From NCBI GenBank assembly GCA_021793115.1, contig JAJYTJ010000056.1:1-21922 (forward strand): a stretch of 21,922 nt of DNA, in the 5' to 3' direction. Source of the DNA: Actinomycetes bacterium (GTDB lineage Bacteria; Actinomycetota; Actinomycetes; Actinomycetales; Cellulomonadaceae). The notes beneath the pieces were generated by a model. That model was given only the letters and a program-made list of their open reading frames with translations. It was not told the DNA's origin and ran no database searches. The position numbers and the translations under genes are program-made. Below, piece by piece: positions 8,401-16,238 of this stretch. Within the stretch, counting starts at the first letter, position 1; every line of letters begins with the position of its first letter.

Positions 8401-10653
8401 GGCGATGGCGGCCAGGTCGACGTAGTCGACGTGCAGCAGCCCCGTCTGCTCGAGGTTGGGCATGGTGATCCGCCAGCCGCGCTGGAGGTCCGTGTAGATC
8501 CGGTACTCGATCACCGCCCGGAGGGCCTTCTCGGCGGACTCCTTAGCGGAGAACTTCGCCGCGGGGTTGGCCGCGAAGTCCGTCATCTGCAGCCCGAGCG
8601 ATTGTGCGACGTGCTGGGCGACCGACTCGTGGGTCAGACCGTCGGGGTGCTCGCTGGTCGCCCGGTAGAGCGCTCCCCGGAGCTGGGTCACCTGGACGAA
8701 GTCGTTGAAATGGCCTGCTTGGAGCGAGGCGTCCTGCCGGTTGTCCACGAACGTCAGCAGCTTGCGCGCCTCGGGTGGGATGTCCGAGGCGGGAAGCTGC
8801 TTCAGTGCCCGCACCACGCTGGCGCTGACCACCGTCACGGCAGAGGACCGGCCCTCCCGGTCGAGGGTCGCCAGCTTGGCGTAGTCGTTGCCGCGCACCT
8901 GCTCGTACGAGACGCGGCATCGCATGCAGAACGTGAACGGGGTGGAGATGAACCACGCGCGCAAACCCTCACCGCGTGGCGCCTCGCGGCCGTCCGGGGT
9001 CACCCAGACCTCGGTCGGGAGGTACTTCTGCCGGGTTGCGAGGATCTCCGCGTGACCGTCCGGGGCGGCAACCAGCCAGTGGTCCGGCACCCTGCCGGTG
9101 ATGAGCGCCGGGTCATCTGGCCACGGCAGGTCGGACGAGACGTAGAGGTATCCGGTGACCGAGTCGCCGCCTGAGGCGTCGGCGTCCTGGCGTGGGACAT
9201 ACGCCGGCGCTGGGCCTCCGGTCCGAGCCACCACCAGATACTCCTGCCCGCACTCCCGGCAGAAACCGAGGGGCAGCAAGGCCTTCGAAGCATCGCCAGG
9301 GACCCGCAGCTGATAGGTGCTGGTGACGTGCCGACTCGCCTCGTCCTCGAGGGACACATACACGGTGTCGCCCTTGGAGAGGAACTGGTGGAGTCGGAAC
9401 GCGAACAGCGGCCGGTTGGTCGCCGGGTCGCGGGCGGCCGACCCAGCGAGGAGCACGGCACGGATCGCCTCGGCGGCCTCGTTCACGGCGCAGCCCGTGC
9501 TGGAGGCGAGCGCTTCTGCGGCGATCGGGACCGTCGTGGGCTTTCGGCGGATGATCCGACCCGATCCCGGATCGACGTCGAGGCCAAAGGTCGTCTCCAC
9601 CCAGGCGGCCAGCGGGTTTGCCGCGAGTTCGGGGTAGTCGAGTGCGGGCAACGCAGATCGATTCTCTACGGCTGCCCGGAGTGCCGCCGTGCCCGGCTCC
9701 GCCCCGGTTGTTGCACGCGTGAGGGTTTCACCGATAACCCTGTTCGGAGTCACCTCGACGCCGAACAGCCTGGTTGCGACTTCCGAGACGGCCCCTTGCT
9801 GGTCGGGGACGCTCGGGCCGGACGCCATCGTCGCCGAGGTGCCGATGACCTGCAGGTCCTTCGATGCGCAGGCGTCGCGGAGGCGTCGAACGAGCATCGC
9901 GACGTCGGCGCCTTGGCGGCCGCGATAGGTGTGCAACTCGTCGAGCACCAGGAATCGCAAGCCCTGGGCGGCTCGGATGAGGTGGCTGCGCTCGTCGGGC
10001 CGGGTGAGGACCAGCTCAAGCATCACGTAGTTGGTCAGCAGGATGTCCGGCGGATTCGCCAAGATCTCGCGGCGCCGGTCATCGGACTCCTGCCCGGTGT
10101 ACCGCGCGAACGTCACGGGCTCGCCGCCCGAGGGGTACCCGAACTGGAGGTACTTCTGCAGCTCAAGAGTCTGAGAGTTCGCGAGGGCGTTCATCGGGTA
10201 GACAACGATCGCCTTCACACCGGGCCTCGGCTGCTGCTGCGAATCGCGTTCACGCAGCACGCTGTCCACGATCGGGACGATGTAGGCCAGGGACTTGCCG
10301 GACCCGGTGCCAGTCGTGAGCACGTACGACTTACCGGAGCGCGCCGTCTCGATCGCCTCGCGCTGATGCCGGTAGAGGGTCAGCGTCCGCGTCCCGGGGT
10401 CTTCGGGGTGCTCCTTGACCCGGAAGATCCGCTCGGCTTCCGGGTGCAGGAGGCCCTCGCCGACGAGGTCGCTCACGGAGCCCCCCGACGCGAAAGCCGG
10501 GTTCAGGCTCAGCCAGGGGTCCGGCCACTGGGCGCCCCCGTCGAGCAGCGCCGCGACGTGCTCGCTGATGCGGCGGTCACGGACCGGGACACTCCCGGAC
10601 GTGAAGGCGCGATAGTCCCTGACCAGGTCGTCCCTGATCGCGAACACGTCCAC
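5440..10653 (-). CDS. DUF1998-containing DEAD/DEAH helicase with C-terminal nuclease-like domain (DrmA-DrmB/DruE-like)
   Basis: This is the first gene of the defence operon, about 1,737 residues. It opens with DVFAIRDDLVRDYRAF, the N-terminus usual in this helicase family. Walker A is TGTGSGKS (K120) and motif II is DELH (238-241), followed by GTSAT. Four cysteines, FCREC (465/468) and FCMRC (576/579), form a likely zinc site. TFVDNRQDASLQAGHFND and QRSGRAGRSGQ (about 1015) mark the second RecA domain. A zinc ribbon CTSCG/CDSCG (about 1309-1328) and the DUF1998 signature CELACYECLLSYNNQ (C1578, C1582, C1585) follow. The last 100 residues carry PDLVFD and AVFVDGPVHD, as in Vsr/DUF559-like endonuclease folds. 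I prefer the GTG at 10653, which has GAGGGG upstream; an ATG at 10713 and a GTG at 10830 (giving 1,796 residues, with GGAG upstream) are alternatives. DISARM usually splits the helicase and DUF1998 parts; Druantia DruE fuses them. Confidence 0.85.
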   Translation of the reverse strand: MDVFAIRDDLVRDYRAFTSGSVPVRDRRISEHVAALLDGGAQWPDPWLSLNPAFASGGSVSDLVGEGLLHPEAERIFRVKEHPEDPGTRTLTLYRHQREAIETARSGKSYVLTTGTGSGKSLAYIVPIVDSVLRERDSQQQPRPGVKAIVVYPMNALANSQTLELQKYLQFGYPSGGEPVTFARYTGQESDDRRREILANPPDILLTNYVMLELVLTRPDERSHLIRAAQGLRFLVLDELHTYRGRQGADVAMLVRRLRDACASKDLQVIGTSATMASGPSVPDQQGAVSEVATRLFGVEVTPNRVIGETLTRATTGAEPGTAALRAAVENRSALPALDYPELAANPLAAWVETTFGLDVDPGSGRIIRRKPTTVPIAAEALASSTGCAVNEAAEAIRAVLLAGSAARDPATNRPLFAFRLHQFLSKGDTVYVSLEDEASRHVTSTYQLRVPGDASKALLPLGFCRECGQEYLVVARTGGPAPAYVPRQDADASGGDSVTGYLYVSSDLPWPDDPALITGRVPDHWLVAAPDGHAEILATRQKYLPTEVWVTPDGREAPRGEGLRAWFISTPFTFCMRCRVSYEQVRGNDYAKLATLDREGRSSAVTVVSASVVRALKQLPASDIPPEARKLLTFVDNRQDASLQAGHFNDFVQVTQLRGALYRATSEHPDGLTHESVAQHVAQSLGLQMTDFAANPAAKFSAKESAEKALRAVIEYRIYTDLQRGWRITMPNLEQTGLLHVDYVDLAAIAADQEIWDSCLAPLRDAPAPLRAELARILLDEMRRVLAVDVDCLTPTGFEQLQRISRQHLEGPWALAEGEQLVATGTVYPRTATPRKGWGDLFLSGRSAYGRYLRRETALGISLTTDDAQAVIEDLFRVLCDAGGLLSQTSVEDGVPGYRLKASAIRWRPGDGTKGAEDPLRKSTDSEATIRVNPFFRDLYRTIASGLRGLQAREHTAQVPSETREVREAEFREGTLPLLFCSPTMELGVDIASLNAVGLRNVPPTPANYAQRSGRAGRSGQPALVVTYCATGNAHDTYYFRHSQEMVAGAVAAPRLDLTNEDLIRSHVHAIWLAETGQSLRSRITDIVDAAGEHPSLTILPEVWRAMTESDVALRATRRAEQVIAELRRTWATADESVPWWYEGWVADQVQRAAVSLDSALERWRSLYRAALAEYHEQNKLAVAPHAPRAEKDAAGRRAWEAKNQLALLRNEDSEKGQTDFYTYRYLASEGFLPGYSFPRLPLAAYIPGGRGRGDGDYLQRPRFLAISEFGPGALIYHEGARYEVDRIQVPQSSTPGGSTQTEEARRCTSCGYHHAIAVGTDVCDSCGAKLGTKTYGLLRLQTVFTRRRERISSDEEERRRAGYELEASYRFQDHGERPGRVDATAATGGSAILELAYGDSATIRVANVGRRRRKEPDVRGYYLDTVTGRWATKKDAGDATPDAQDLADFEDVKNHVMRVIPYVEDRRNVLVLRLVGPVDQSTATSLRYALERGAEAAFQLEDSELESQSLPDRDGRGRMLLMEAAEGGAGALRRLVSEPAALALVARGALEIIHVDPDTGEDLGGPARSTGTVERCELACYECLLSYNNQHEHSLIDRHRIKDLLIQLRDSTVAAGAGGRSRADQRALLDGFADSSLERQFVLWLDDHAYRLPDRAQVLVPEAAARPDLVFDLPSGPVAVFVDGPVHDHDFQRERDAAAQERLEDMGWMVVRVRHDDAWTAVVGRYPSVFGTPKS

Positions 10654-10965
10654 GTGCGTCGGCCCCCTCGCCACTGGCACCGCGACGGCGTGTGTTACGC
10701 CGGCGCCCGACATCTCGACGTCCGCCGCACGGCACGGGCCAGGCGCGCTGGCATCGGTGATGCGCGAACTCACGATGAACATAGCGGTGACGGGTGACCC
10801 ATCCCCCAGATACGGCATGCGAAGGGCCACTCTCCGCTCCGCGCGCCCGTCTCTGCTTCGCGCGCCCGGTTAGGTCCGGCAGCCGTGCGTGTTGCCCCCT
10901 GATCCGCCCCCCTTGTGTCAAAGGCGCCCTGAGGTTCGGCGCCCTGACAGCGAACGGGGTGTGCG
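10654..10965. promoter_or_regulatory. Divergent intergenic region between defence and transfer operons
   Basis: The region separates the two long divergent operons and should carry both promoters. Visible elements are a perfect TTGACA hexamer on the minus strand (10921-10916), without a good -10 box 17 bases on, and a direct repeat on the plus strand just before the transfer operon. If the helicase really starts at 10713 or 10830, the non-coding part shrinks to 252 or 135 bases. No further gene is supported here. Confidence 0.4.
10923..10947 (+). repeat. 10-bp direct repeat GGCGCCCTGA upstream of the transfer operon
   Basis: GGCGCCCTGA occurs at 10923-10932 and again at 10938-10947, with a five-base spacer and hence a 15-base period. 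Each copy contains the palindrome GGCGCC. It ends 18 bases before the ATG of the first transfer gene and overlaps the likely leader, so it could be an operator for a regulator of the transfer operon. That role is inference; the repeat itself is exact. Confidence 0.5.
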
Positions 10966-11277
10966 ATGGGATGGACTGGGAGCCTGGCGGGTCTGCTGCC
11001 GGCGGCTGACCCGGGGATCACGCCGAATGACAACGGCCTGCCGGGTCTGGCGGTGCTGCGTCAGATCGTCGGGGCGTTGCTGACCTGGGGCCTGGTGGCG
11101 TGCGTGGCCGGGCTGGTGATCTCGGTGATCACGTGGGCGGTGGCCCGTCAGCAGGGCAACTACGGCTACGCCTCGGGGGCGAAGACCGGGGTGCTGGTCT
11201 CGGTGGGTGGGGCGCTGCTGATCGGCGGGGCGAACGCGATCGTGGCGTTCTTCTCCGGTCTGGGTGGGCGGATCTGA
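10966..11277 (+). CDS. Small two-helix membrane protein, DUF6112-like, of the transfer operon
   Basis: This 103-residue protein has two predicted membrane helices: about 28-60 (VLRQIVGALLTWGLVACVAG onward) and about 72-95 (AKTGVLVSVGGALLIGGANA), the second ending in a short glycine-rich tail. Size, topology and position directly before a TrbL-like gene match the DUF6112 proteins of actinobacterial conjugative elements. A VirB2/TrbC-like pilin or channel subunit is a possible role, since those are also small two-helix proteins, but this is inference. The ATG has a weak GGGGTG upstream. It is the first gene of an operon that continues with a one-base gap. Confidence 0.7.
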   Translation: MGWTGSLAGLLPAADPGITPNDNGLPGLAVLRQIVGALLTWGLVACVAGLVISVITWAVARQQGNYGYASGAKTGVLVSVGGALLIGGANAIVAFFSGLGGRI

Positions 11278-11278
11278 C

Positions 11279-12397
11279 ATGGCCCCCGTGACGATCGGCT
11301 CGTGTTCGGGTCCGCTGGACCTGGTCTGCCAGCTGGCCGACAGCGTGCACGGCGCCGCCTCCGACTATGTCCTCGGCGGCCTGGGCTCGGCATTCGTCAA
11401 CGGCGCCGCCCAGGTCGGCCAGCTCGCCCTGGCGGCGTTGGACTCCGCGACGGCGATCGACCTGGGCGCGGCCTGGTTCCGCGCCAACGTGGCGGTGATC
11501 GGGTCGATCGCCCTGCCGGCGGTGGTCGGCCTGTTCGTCGTCCAGGTGCTGATCAGCGTTCTGCGCCGAGAGCCCGGCGGGCTGGCCCGGGCGGTGGTCG
11601 GGGTGGGCAAGGCGATGCTCGGTGCCGGCCTCGCGCTGGCGGTCACCCAGCTGGCGCTGACCGCGGTCGACGGCATCTGCGGCTACATCGCCGGCGCCGC
11701 AGGACTGACGGTCGCCTCCGCCGCGGCGCAGTTCTTCCACTTCGCGTTCCTGGCCACGACGTCTCCGGCGTTGCAGATCCTGCTAGGCCTGCTGCTGACC
11801 GTCGGGTTCCTGCTGCTGTGGGGCGTCCTGCTGTTCCGCAAAGCCGCGCTGATCCTGGTGGCGGTGTTCGCGCCGATCGCGTTCGCCGGGTCGGTGTGGG
11901 ACCAGTCCCGGGTGTGGACCCGCCGCTGGATCGAGATCGTCGCCGCCTTGGTGCTCTGCAAGGTCGTCATCGTCGTCACGTTCGTCGTCGGCGCCTCGGC
12001 CTTCTCCGGCACCGGGCCGTCCGTGGCCCCCACCGCGGCGTCGGACGGGCAGGTCGGGTTATCGGACATGCTCGTCGGGGTGCTGCTTCTGGCGATCGCG
12101 ATCTGGGCGCCGTGGCTGACGTGGCGGTTCGTGCACTTCACCGGCCTGGAAGCCGCCTCTGTCATGTACGGGAACGTCGCTGCCAACCCGATCAGCCGGG
12201 TCGGGCACTCCGCGGCGAACACGACGAAGTTCGCCGCCCAGCACGTGGCGCTGTCCGCTGCGACGAGCGGCGCGAGTGCGGTTGCCGGGGCGGCGCGGGG
12301 TGCTGGCGCTGGTGGTGGTGCGGGGGCTTCGGCGGCGCGCCCCCCGACGTCGACGCCGACCCCGCCGCGCCCGCCGGCTGGGGGTGAGCCACGGTGA
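11279..12397 (+). CDS. TrbL/VirB6-like polytopic conjugal transfer membrane protein
   Basis: A 372-residue protein with about six membrane helices, near residues 71-95, 104-133, 165-186, 187-206, 222-241 and 263-282. The stretch LLLTVGFLLLWGVLLFRKAA and the following FAPIAFAGSVW are characteristic of TrbL/VirB6-type inner-membrane channel proteins. The tail after about residue 330 is rich in Ala, Gly and Pro and probably cytoplasmic. It lies between a DUF6112-like gene and an SCO6880-like gene, the normal place of the SCO6881-type protein. The ATG at 11279 is chosen because it follows the previous stop by one base; a GTG at 11264 would add five residues and overlap that gene. Confidence 0.75.
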   Translation: MAPVTIGSCSGPLDLVCQLADSVHGAASDYVLGGLGSAFVNGAAQVGQLALAALDSATAIDLGAAWFRANVAVIGSIALPAVVGLFVVQVLISVLRREPGGLARAVVGVGKAMLGAGLALAVTQLALTAVDGICGYIAGAAGLTVASAAAQFFHFAFLATTSPALQILLGLLLTVGFLLLWGVLLFRKAALILVAVFAPIAFAGSVWDQSRVWTRRWIEIVAALVLCKVVIVVTFVVGASAFSGTGPSVAPTAASDGQVGLSDMLVGVLLLAIAIWAPWLTWRFVHFTGLEAASVMYGNVAANPISRVGHSAANTTKFAAQHVALSAATSGASAVAGAARGAGAGGGAGASAARPPTSTPTPPRPPAGGEPR

Positions 12398-13809
12398 GCG
12401 AGCCGCAGGTGCGCGCGACGACGTTCGCCCGGCTCGAGCGCCGCGGTGTGCTGCTCGGGCTGTCGGGAGTCCAGCTGGCGGTGGTCGGGGTGGCGACAAC
12501 GATCGCCGTGGCCGCCGTCTTCTCGGCCGGCTCTGCGGGGCTGCTGGCGTCGGCGCCGGTGTGGGGCGTGCTGCTGGCGGCCGGCACCCTCAGCGTCGCC
12601 GGCCGGCCGGTGGTCGGGTGGCTGCCGCTGCTGGTCACCTGGCACGCGCGTCGCCTGCGCGGGGTCACGACGAAGGCAATGACGATCCCGCGCGCCGGTG
12701 CCGCCCGGCCCGCGCGGCTCCTCGTGCCCGGCATCACCGCTCACCTCGACCTGGTCGACAGCCCCGCTCTTGGCGGGGTGCTGGTCGTCGACCGGCGAGC
12801 CGGAACGGTGACCGGCGTACTGCACCTGACCGGTCCGGGGTTCGTGCTCGCGGACTTGGCGACGCAGGAGCACCGGGTCGACGCCTGGGGTCGGGTGCTG
12901 GCGGGGGTCTGCCAGCAGCCGGCGATCGTGCGGGTGCAGCTGCTGAGCCGCGCCGTTCCCAGCGGGCTGTCGAGCTCGCGGCGCTGGTGGCGCGAGCACA
13001 CCGGCTCCGGATCAGGTCCGGTGGCTGCGGCGCTGGCCGATCTGTTCGACGAGGGCTTCGTCACCCCGACGCGACGAGAGACCCTGCTCGCCATTGCGGT
13101 TCTTCTGCCGCGCACGGCTCGCCGCTCTCCCGGGCTGGACGACATCGCTGGGCAGCTGCAGGCGATCGCCGCCGCCCTGCCGGGCGCGGATCTCACCGCC
13201 GTGGGCTGGCTCGACCGCGACCATCTGACGCGGGTGCTGCACTCCGGGTACGAGCCGTTCGTTGCCGCCCGCACCGAGGACGCACCCACCACGCCGACCG
13301 CAGCGCCGGGCGCCCGCGAGCAGTGGGCGTCGCTGACGATCGGGACGGCGCGGCACACGACCTACTGGGTCAGCGAGTGGCCGCGGTCCGCGACGCATCC
13401 GGGGTTCCTGCAGCCGCTGCTGCTCGGCGACGTGGGCACCCGAACCCTCACGCTGATCGCCGAACCCCTGCCCACGACGCGCGCACTGCGCGAGATCCGC
13501 CGGGCCAAGGTCGAGCACGCCTCCGACGCCGCCCAACGTCACCGGATCGGGCAGGTCGAGGACGAGGCCACCCGCGCCGAGGTCGCCGACCTGGAGCGCC
13601 GGGAGGCCGAGCTCGTCGCCGGCCACGGCGACCTGCGCTTCACCGGACTGGTCACCGTCTCCGCGCCAAGCCAGGCCGAGCTCGACGACCGCTGCGCCGC
13701 GCTGGAGACCGCCGCGGCGCAGGCGATGTGCGAGGTGCGTCGCCTCGTCGGACAGCAGGGCGTCGCCTTCCTGGCCGCGGCCCTGCCGCTGGCGCGGGGT
13801 GTGCTGTGA
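12394..13809 (+). CDS. SCO6880-family conjugation protein (PrgI-like N-terminus)
   Basis: A 471-residue protein with two adjacent membrane helices near the N-terminus (about 21-45 and 50-70) and a large soluble part. The arrangement corresponds to a VirB3/PrgI-like membrane hairpin joined to the N-terminal, non-catalytic part of a VirB4 protein. No Walker A motif is present; the ATPase is the next gene. Residues about 365-430 form a charged helical stretch (RRAKVEHASDAAQRHRIGQV). The GTG start overlaps the previous stop as GTGA, implying translational coupling. The name SCO6880 family refers to the Streptomyces coelicolor locus of the same context and is given from sequence character and gene order. 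Confidence 0.75.
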   Translation: MSEPQVRATTFARLERRGVLLGLSGVQLAVVGVATTIAVAAVFSAGSAGLLASAPVWGVLLAAGTLSVAGRPVVGWLPLLVTWHARRLRGVTTKAMTIPRAGAARPARLLVPGITAHLDLVDSPALGGVLVVDRRAGTVTGVLHLTGPGFVLADLATQEHRVDAWGRVLAGVCQQPAIVRVQLLSRAVPSGLSSSRRWWREHTGSGSGPVAAALADLFDEGFVTPTRRETLLAIAVLLPRTARRSPGLDDIAGQLQAIAAALPGADLTAVGWLDRDHLTRVLHSGYEPFVAARTEDAPTTPTAAPGAREQWASLTIGTARHTTYWVSEWPRSATHPGFLQPLLLGDVGTRTLTLIAEPLPTTRALREIRRAKVEHASDAAQRHRIGQVEDEATRAEVADLERREAELVAGHGDLRFTGLVTVSAPSQAELDDRCAALETAAAQAMCEVRRLVGQQGVAFLAAALPLARGVL

Positions 13810-15080
13810 CCGACGGCTTTCGCACCCGGCCGGGCCGCTACACAGCCGGTCCGGCGCTGCGGCTGCCGGCCCACCGCGCCTCAACTGCCGTCCTCGCCGC
13901 CGCCTACCCCTTCCTCGCACCGGACACCCTCGACCACGGCGTGCCGGTGGGGACCGACCTGTTCACCGGCGGGATCTTCTGCTTCGACCCATGGACCCAA
14001 TACCAGAACGGTGACCTGACCAACCCCAACGTGCTGCTGGCCGGAGTGATCGGGCAGGGCAAGTCGGGGCTGGCCAAGTCCCTGGCACTCCGCTCGATCG
14101 CCGCCGGCCGCCGTGTCTACGTGCCCGGGGACCCGAAGGGCGAGTGGGGCGTGGTCGCCGAGGCCGTCGGCGGCACCGTGCTGCGTCTCGGCCCGGGGTC
14201 GGCCACCCGGCTGAACCCGCTCGACGTGGTCGGCGCGGACCGGCACCAGGCCCGGTCCCGGCTGCTGGCCGCGATCGCCGCCGCCACCCTGCGACGCGCG
14301 CTGACGGCCGCCGAGCAGGGCGCGATCGACGCCGCCTTGGCGCACCTGGGCGGCAAGGACGCTGCGACGGTGCGCCATGTCATCGACGCGCTGACCGCTC
14401 CGGACGCGACGGCGGCGCGCGCCGACGGGGTGCGGGTCGAGCATCGGATCGCCGACGGTCGCGACCTGGTGCACGGGCTGCGGCGGCTGGTGTCCGGGGA
14501 CCTGGCGGGGATGTTCGACGAGCCCACCACCCACCGCCTCGACCCCACGGCGCCGATGGTGGTGCTCGACCTGTCCGCCCTGGGGTCCGACGACGACGCC
14601 CTGGCAGTCGCCTCCACCTGCGCGGCCGCCTGGGTCGAGGGGGCGCTGGCCACCTCGTCGAACCCCCGCTGGGTGATCTACGACGAGGCCTGGCGGCTGC
14701 TGCGCCACCCCGGCCTGGTCCAACGGATGCAGGCGCAGTGGAAGCTGTCGCGCTCCTACGGGATCGCCAACCTGCTGATCCTGCACCGGCTATCCGACCT
14801 GGACGCCGTCGGCCGGCAGGGCTCGCAGACCCGGGCGCTGGCCGAGGGACTGCTGGCCGACTGCTCGACCCGGGTGATCTACCGACAGGAGACCGACCAG
14901 CTCTCCGCCGCCGCGAACGCCCTCGGGTTGACCGAACCTGAACGCGACCTCCTGCCGATGCTGCCCCGCGGCACCGGGCTGTGGAAGCTGCCCGGCCGTT
15001 CGCACGTCGTCGCCCACCGGCTGCTGCCCGTCGAGGCGCCGCTGGTCGACACCGATGCCGCGATGCGGGGGCGGTCCTGA
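13806..15080 (+). CDS. VirB4/TraC-like conjugation ATPase (short form)
   Basis: A 424-residue motor ATPase that would energise assembly of the transfer channel and substrate movement at the membrane. Walker A is GVIGQGKS (residues 80-87) and Walker B is VIYDEAWRLL (D293/E294), followed by QAQWKLSRSYGIANLLILHR, the conserved VirB4-type region. It is about half the length of classical VirB4 because the N-terminal half is supplied by the preceding SCO6880-type protein. The GTG start at 13806 overlaps that gene as GTGA. The frame is open upstream to 12276, but that extension lies over two other genes and is arginine-rich shadow sequence. It ends in a TGATG overlap with the next gene. Confidence 0.85.
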   Translation: MTDGFRTRPGRYTAGPALRLPAHRASTAVLAAAYPFLAPDTLDHGVPVGTDLFTGGIFCFDPWTQYQNGDLTNPNVLLAGVIGQGKSGLAKSLALRSIAAGRRVYVPGDPKGEWGVVAEAVGGTVLRLGPGSATRLNPLDVVGADRHQARSRLLAAIAAATLRRALTAAEQGAIDAALAHLGGKDAATVRHVIDALTAPDATAARADGVRVEHRIADGRDLVHGLRRLVSGDLAGMFDEPTTHRLDPTAPMVVLDLSALGSDDDALAVASTCAAAWVEGALATSSNPRWVIYDEAWRLLRHPGLVQRMQAQWKLSRSYGIANLLILHRLSDLDAVGRQGSQTRALAEGLLADCSTRVIYRQETDQLSAAANALGLTEPERDLLPMLPRGTGLWKLPGRSHVVAHRLLPVEAPLVDTDAAMRGRS

Positions 15081-16177
15081 TGCGACGGTCCGACATCGAG
15101 AAGCTCGCCGAGCAGGCGACCCTCGGGGCGCTCATGCACGACCCAGCGCCCCTGGAGCAGATCCGCGCGTGGTTGCGGCCGGGCGACTTCCTGCACCCGT
15201 GGCACCGCGAGATCTTCGCGACGATCCTCGAGCGGCACATCGCCGGGGAACCGGTCGACGTGCTGGCCACGGCCGAGGCGCTCAGGGAACGGGTCGGCGC
15301 GCTTCAGGCACGAGCGATCGACCTCACCGAGCTGCCGTCGCTCGCTCCGTCGCGGCCCGCGGTCGCCGAGTACGCGCGCATGGTCCTCGACGCCGGGCTG
15401 CGCCGGGAGATCGACGGACTCGGCGTGCTGCTGCGGGCAGGCGCCCTGCAAGCCGGCGTCGAGGGCACCGCAGTCCCGCTGACACAGATCTGCAACCTCG
15501 TCGAGGCCGGCCTGGACTCCGCCGCAGCACGCTGGGCCACCGCGCACAGAACAAGGCACGACGAGGTCGTCGTGCCCCTCGCCCTGCGCGCCGCATCCCG
15601 CAACTGGGAGGCCCGCGAGAGCGCCGCCCGGTACCTGGCCGCCCACCCCGCCCGCGACACCGAGGCGGAACAGCGGCACGTCGTCGAGCTCGTCGGCGCA
15701 CTCATCGCCCACCCCGAGGCGATCGGTCAGGTCGGCGGCTGGCTGCCGGTCTCGCGCATCCCGGACCCGGGATGGCGGCTGATCTACGGCACGACGATCG
15801 AGCTGGCCGAGCTCGGCCGGCTCGTCGACCTGGTGACCGTCGCCTGGGCCACTCGCCAGCACGCCCAACACGGCCCCGCCCTGCCCGGGCTCGACGAGCT
15901 ACGAGGCGCGGTCGAGGCGGGGCGGTTCACCTCCCCGCACGTGGTTGCGCGGGCCGTGGCGCTCGACCAGGCACGGCTGCTCGCCGACACCGGCGCCCAC
16001 CAGCTACACCAAGCCGCCCTCAACCCGGGCGTGCTCGTCGAGGACCTGGTCGACACCGGGCATCTGATCACCACGGCACTGCGGCGCACCGCGGCGGCAC
16101 TGCCCGCCGATGCCGGTAGGCCTGCCCGGGTCGTCGCGCTGCCCACGGTCGCCCGCTCGCAAGCGGTGTCGAGATGA
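15080..16177 (+). CDS. DnaB N-terminal-domain protein without helicase core
   Basis: A 365-residue protein whose first 100 residues match the N-terminal domain of replicative DnaB helicases: EQATLGALMHDP, RPGDFLHPWHREIFATI, then a GEPVDVLATAEAL stretch. A second, more diverged copy appears at about 195-275 (GALIAHPEAI ... YGTTIELAELGRLVDLVTVA). No Walker A or other RecA-type ATPase motif is present, so it cannot be a helicase by itself. In DnaB this domain drives hexamer ring formation and primase binding, so recruitment of host DnaB or primase to transferred single strands is a plausible role, but inferred. The ATG shares one base with the preceding stop. 61 bases separate it from the coupling-protein gene. 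Confidence 0.7.
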   Translation: MRRSDIEKLAEQATLGALMHDPAPLEQIRAWLRPGDFLHPWHREIFATILERHIAGEPVDVLATAEALRERVGALQARAIDLTELPSLAPSRPAVAEYARMVLDAGLRREIDGLGVLLRAGALQAGVEGTAVPLTQICNLVEAGLDSAAARWATAHRTRHDEVVVPLALRAASRNWEARESAARYLAAHPARDTEAEQRHVVELVGALIAHPEAIGQVGGWLPVSRIPDPGWRLIYGTTIELAELGRLVDLVTVAWATRQHAQHGPALPGLDELRGAVEAGRFTSPHVVARAVALDQARLLADTGAHQLHQAALNPGVLVEDLVDTGHLITTALRRTAAALPADAGRPARVVALPTVARSQAVSR

Positions 16178-16198
16178 CGGCCCGTGGGCTCCGGAACA

Positions 16199-16210
16199 AC
16201 GGCCGGCCGT
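16199..16210. repeat. 12-bp perfect palindrome ACGGCCGGCCGT
   Basis: A perfect 12-base palindrome in the only sizeable gap (61 bases) inside the transfer operon, 28 bases before the coupling-protein ATG. It could be a protein site or chance in GC-rich DNA. Confidence 0.3.
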
Positions 16211-16238
16211 GCGTCGGCATGCCCCGAGCGGTGGCGTG

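Noticed and set aside
2574..10653. Possibility that the operon is a type I or type III restriction system
   Set aside because: No specificity subunit (HsdS) or type III Res/Mod arrangement is present; the DUF1998 helicase and SNF2 gene point to DISARM/Druantia-like systems.
10654..10830. Longer N-terminus of the helicase from ATG 10713 or GTG 10830
   Set aside because: The extra residues have weaker third-position GC and no family resemblance, while the conserved start DVFAIRDDL coincides with GTG 10653; not excluded, since GTG 10830 has a fair GGAG site.
10893..10921. A sigma-70 promoter from TTGACA for the defence operon
   Set aside because: The -35 hexamer is perfect but no acceptable -10 box occurs at 16-18 bases, so no promoter is called.
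12276..13805. Upstream extension of the VirB4-like frame
   Set aside because: It overlaps the TrbL-like and SCO6880 genes and encodes Arg/Gly/Ala-rich sequence; the GTG at 13806 coupled to the previous stop is a better start.
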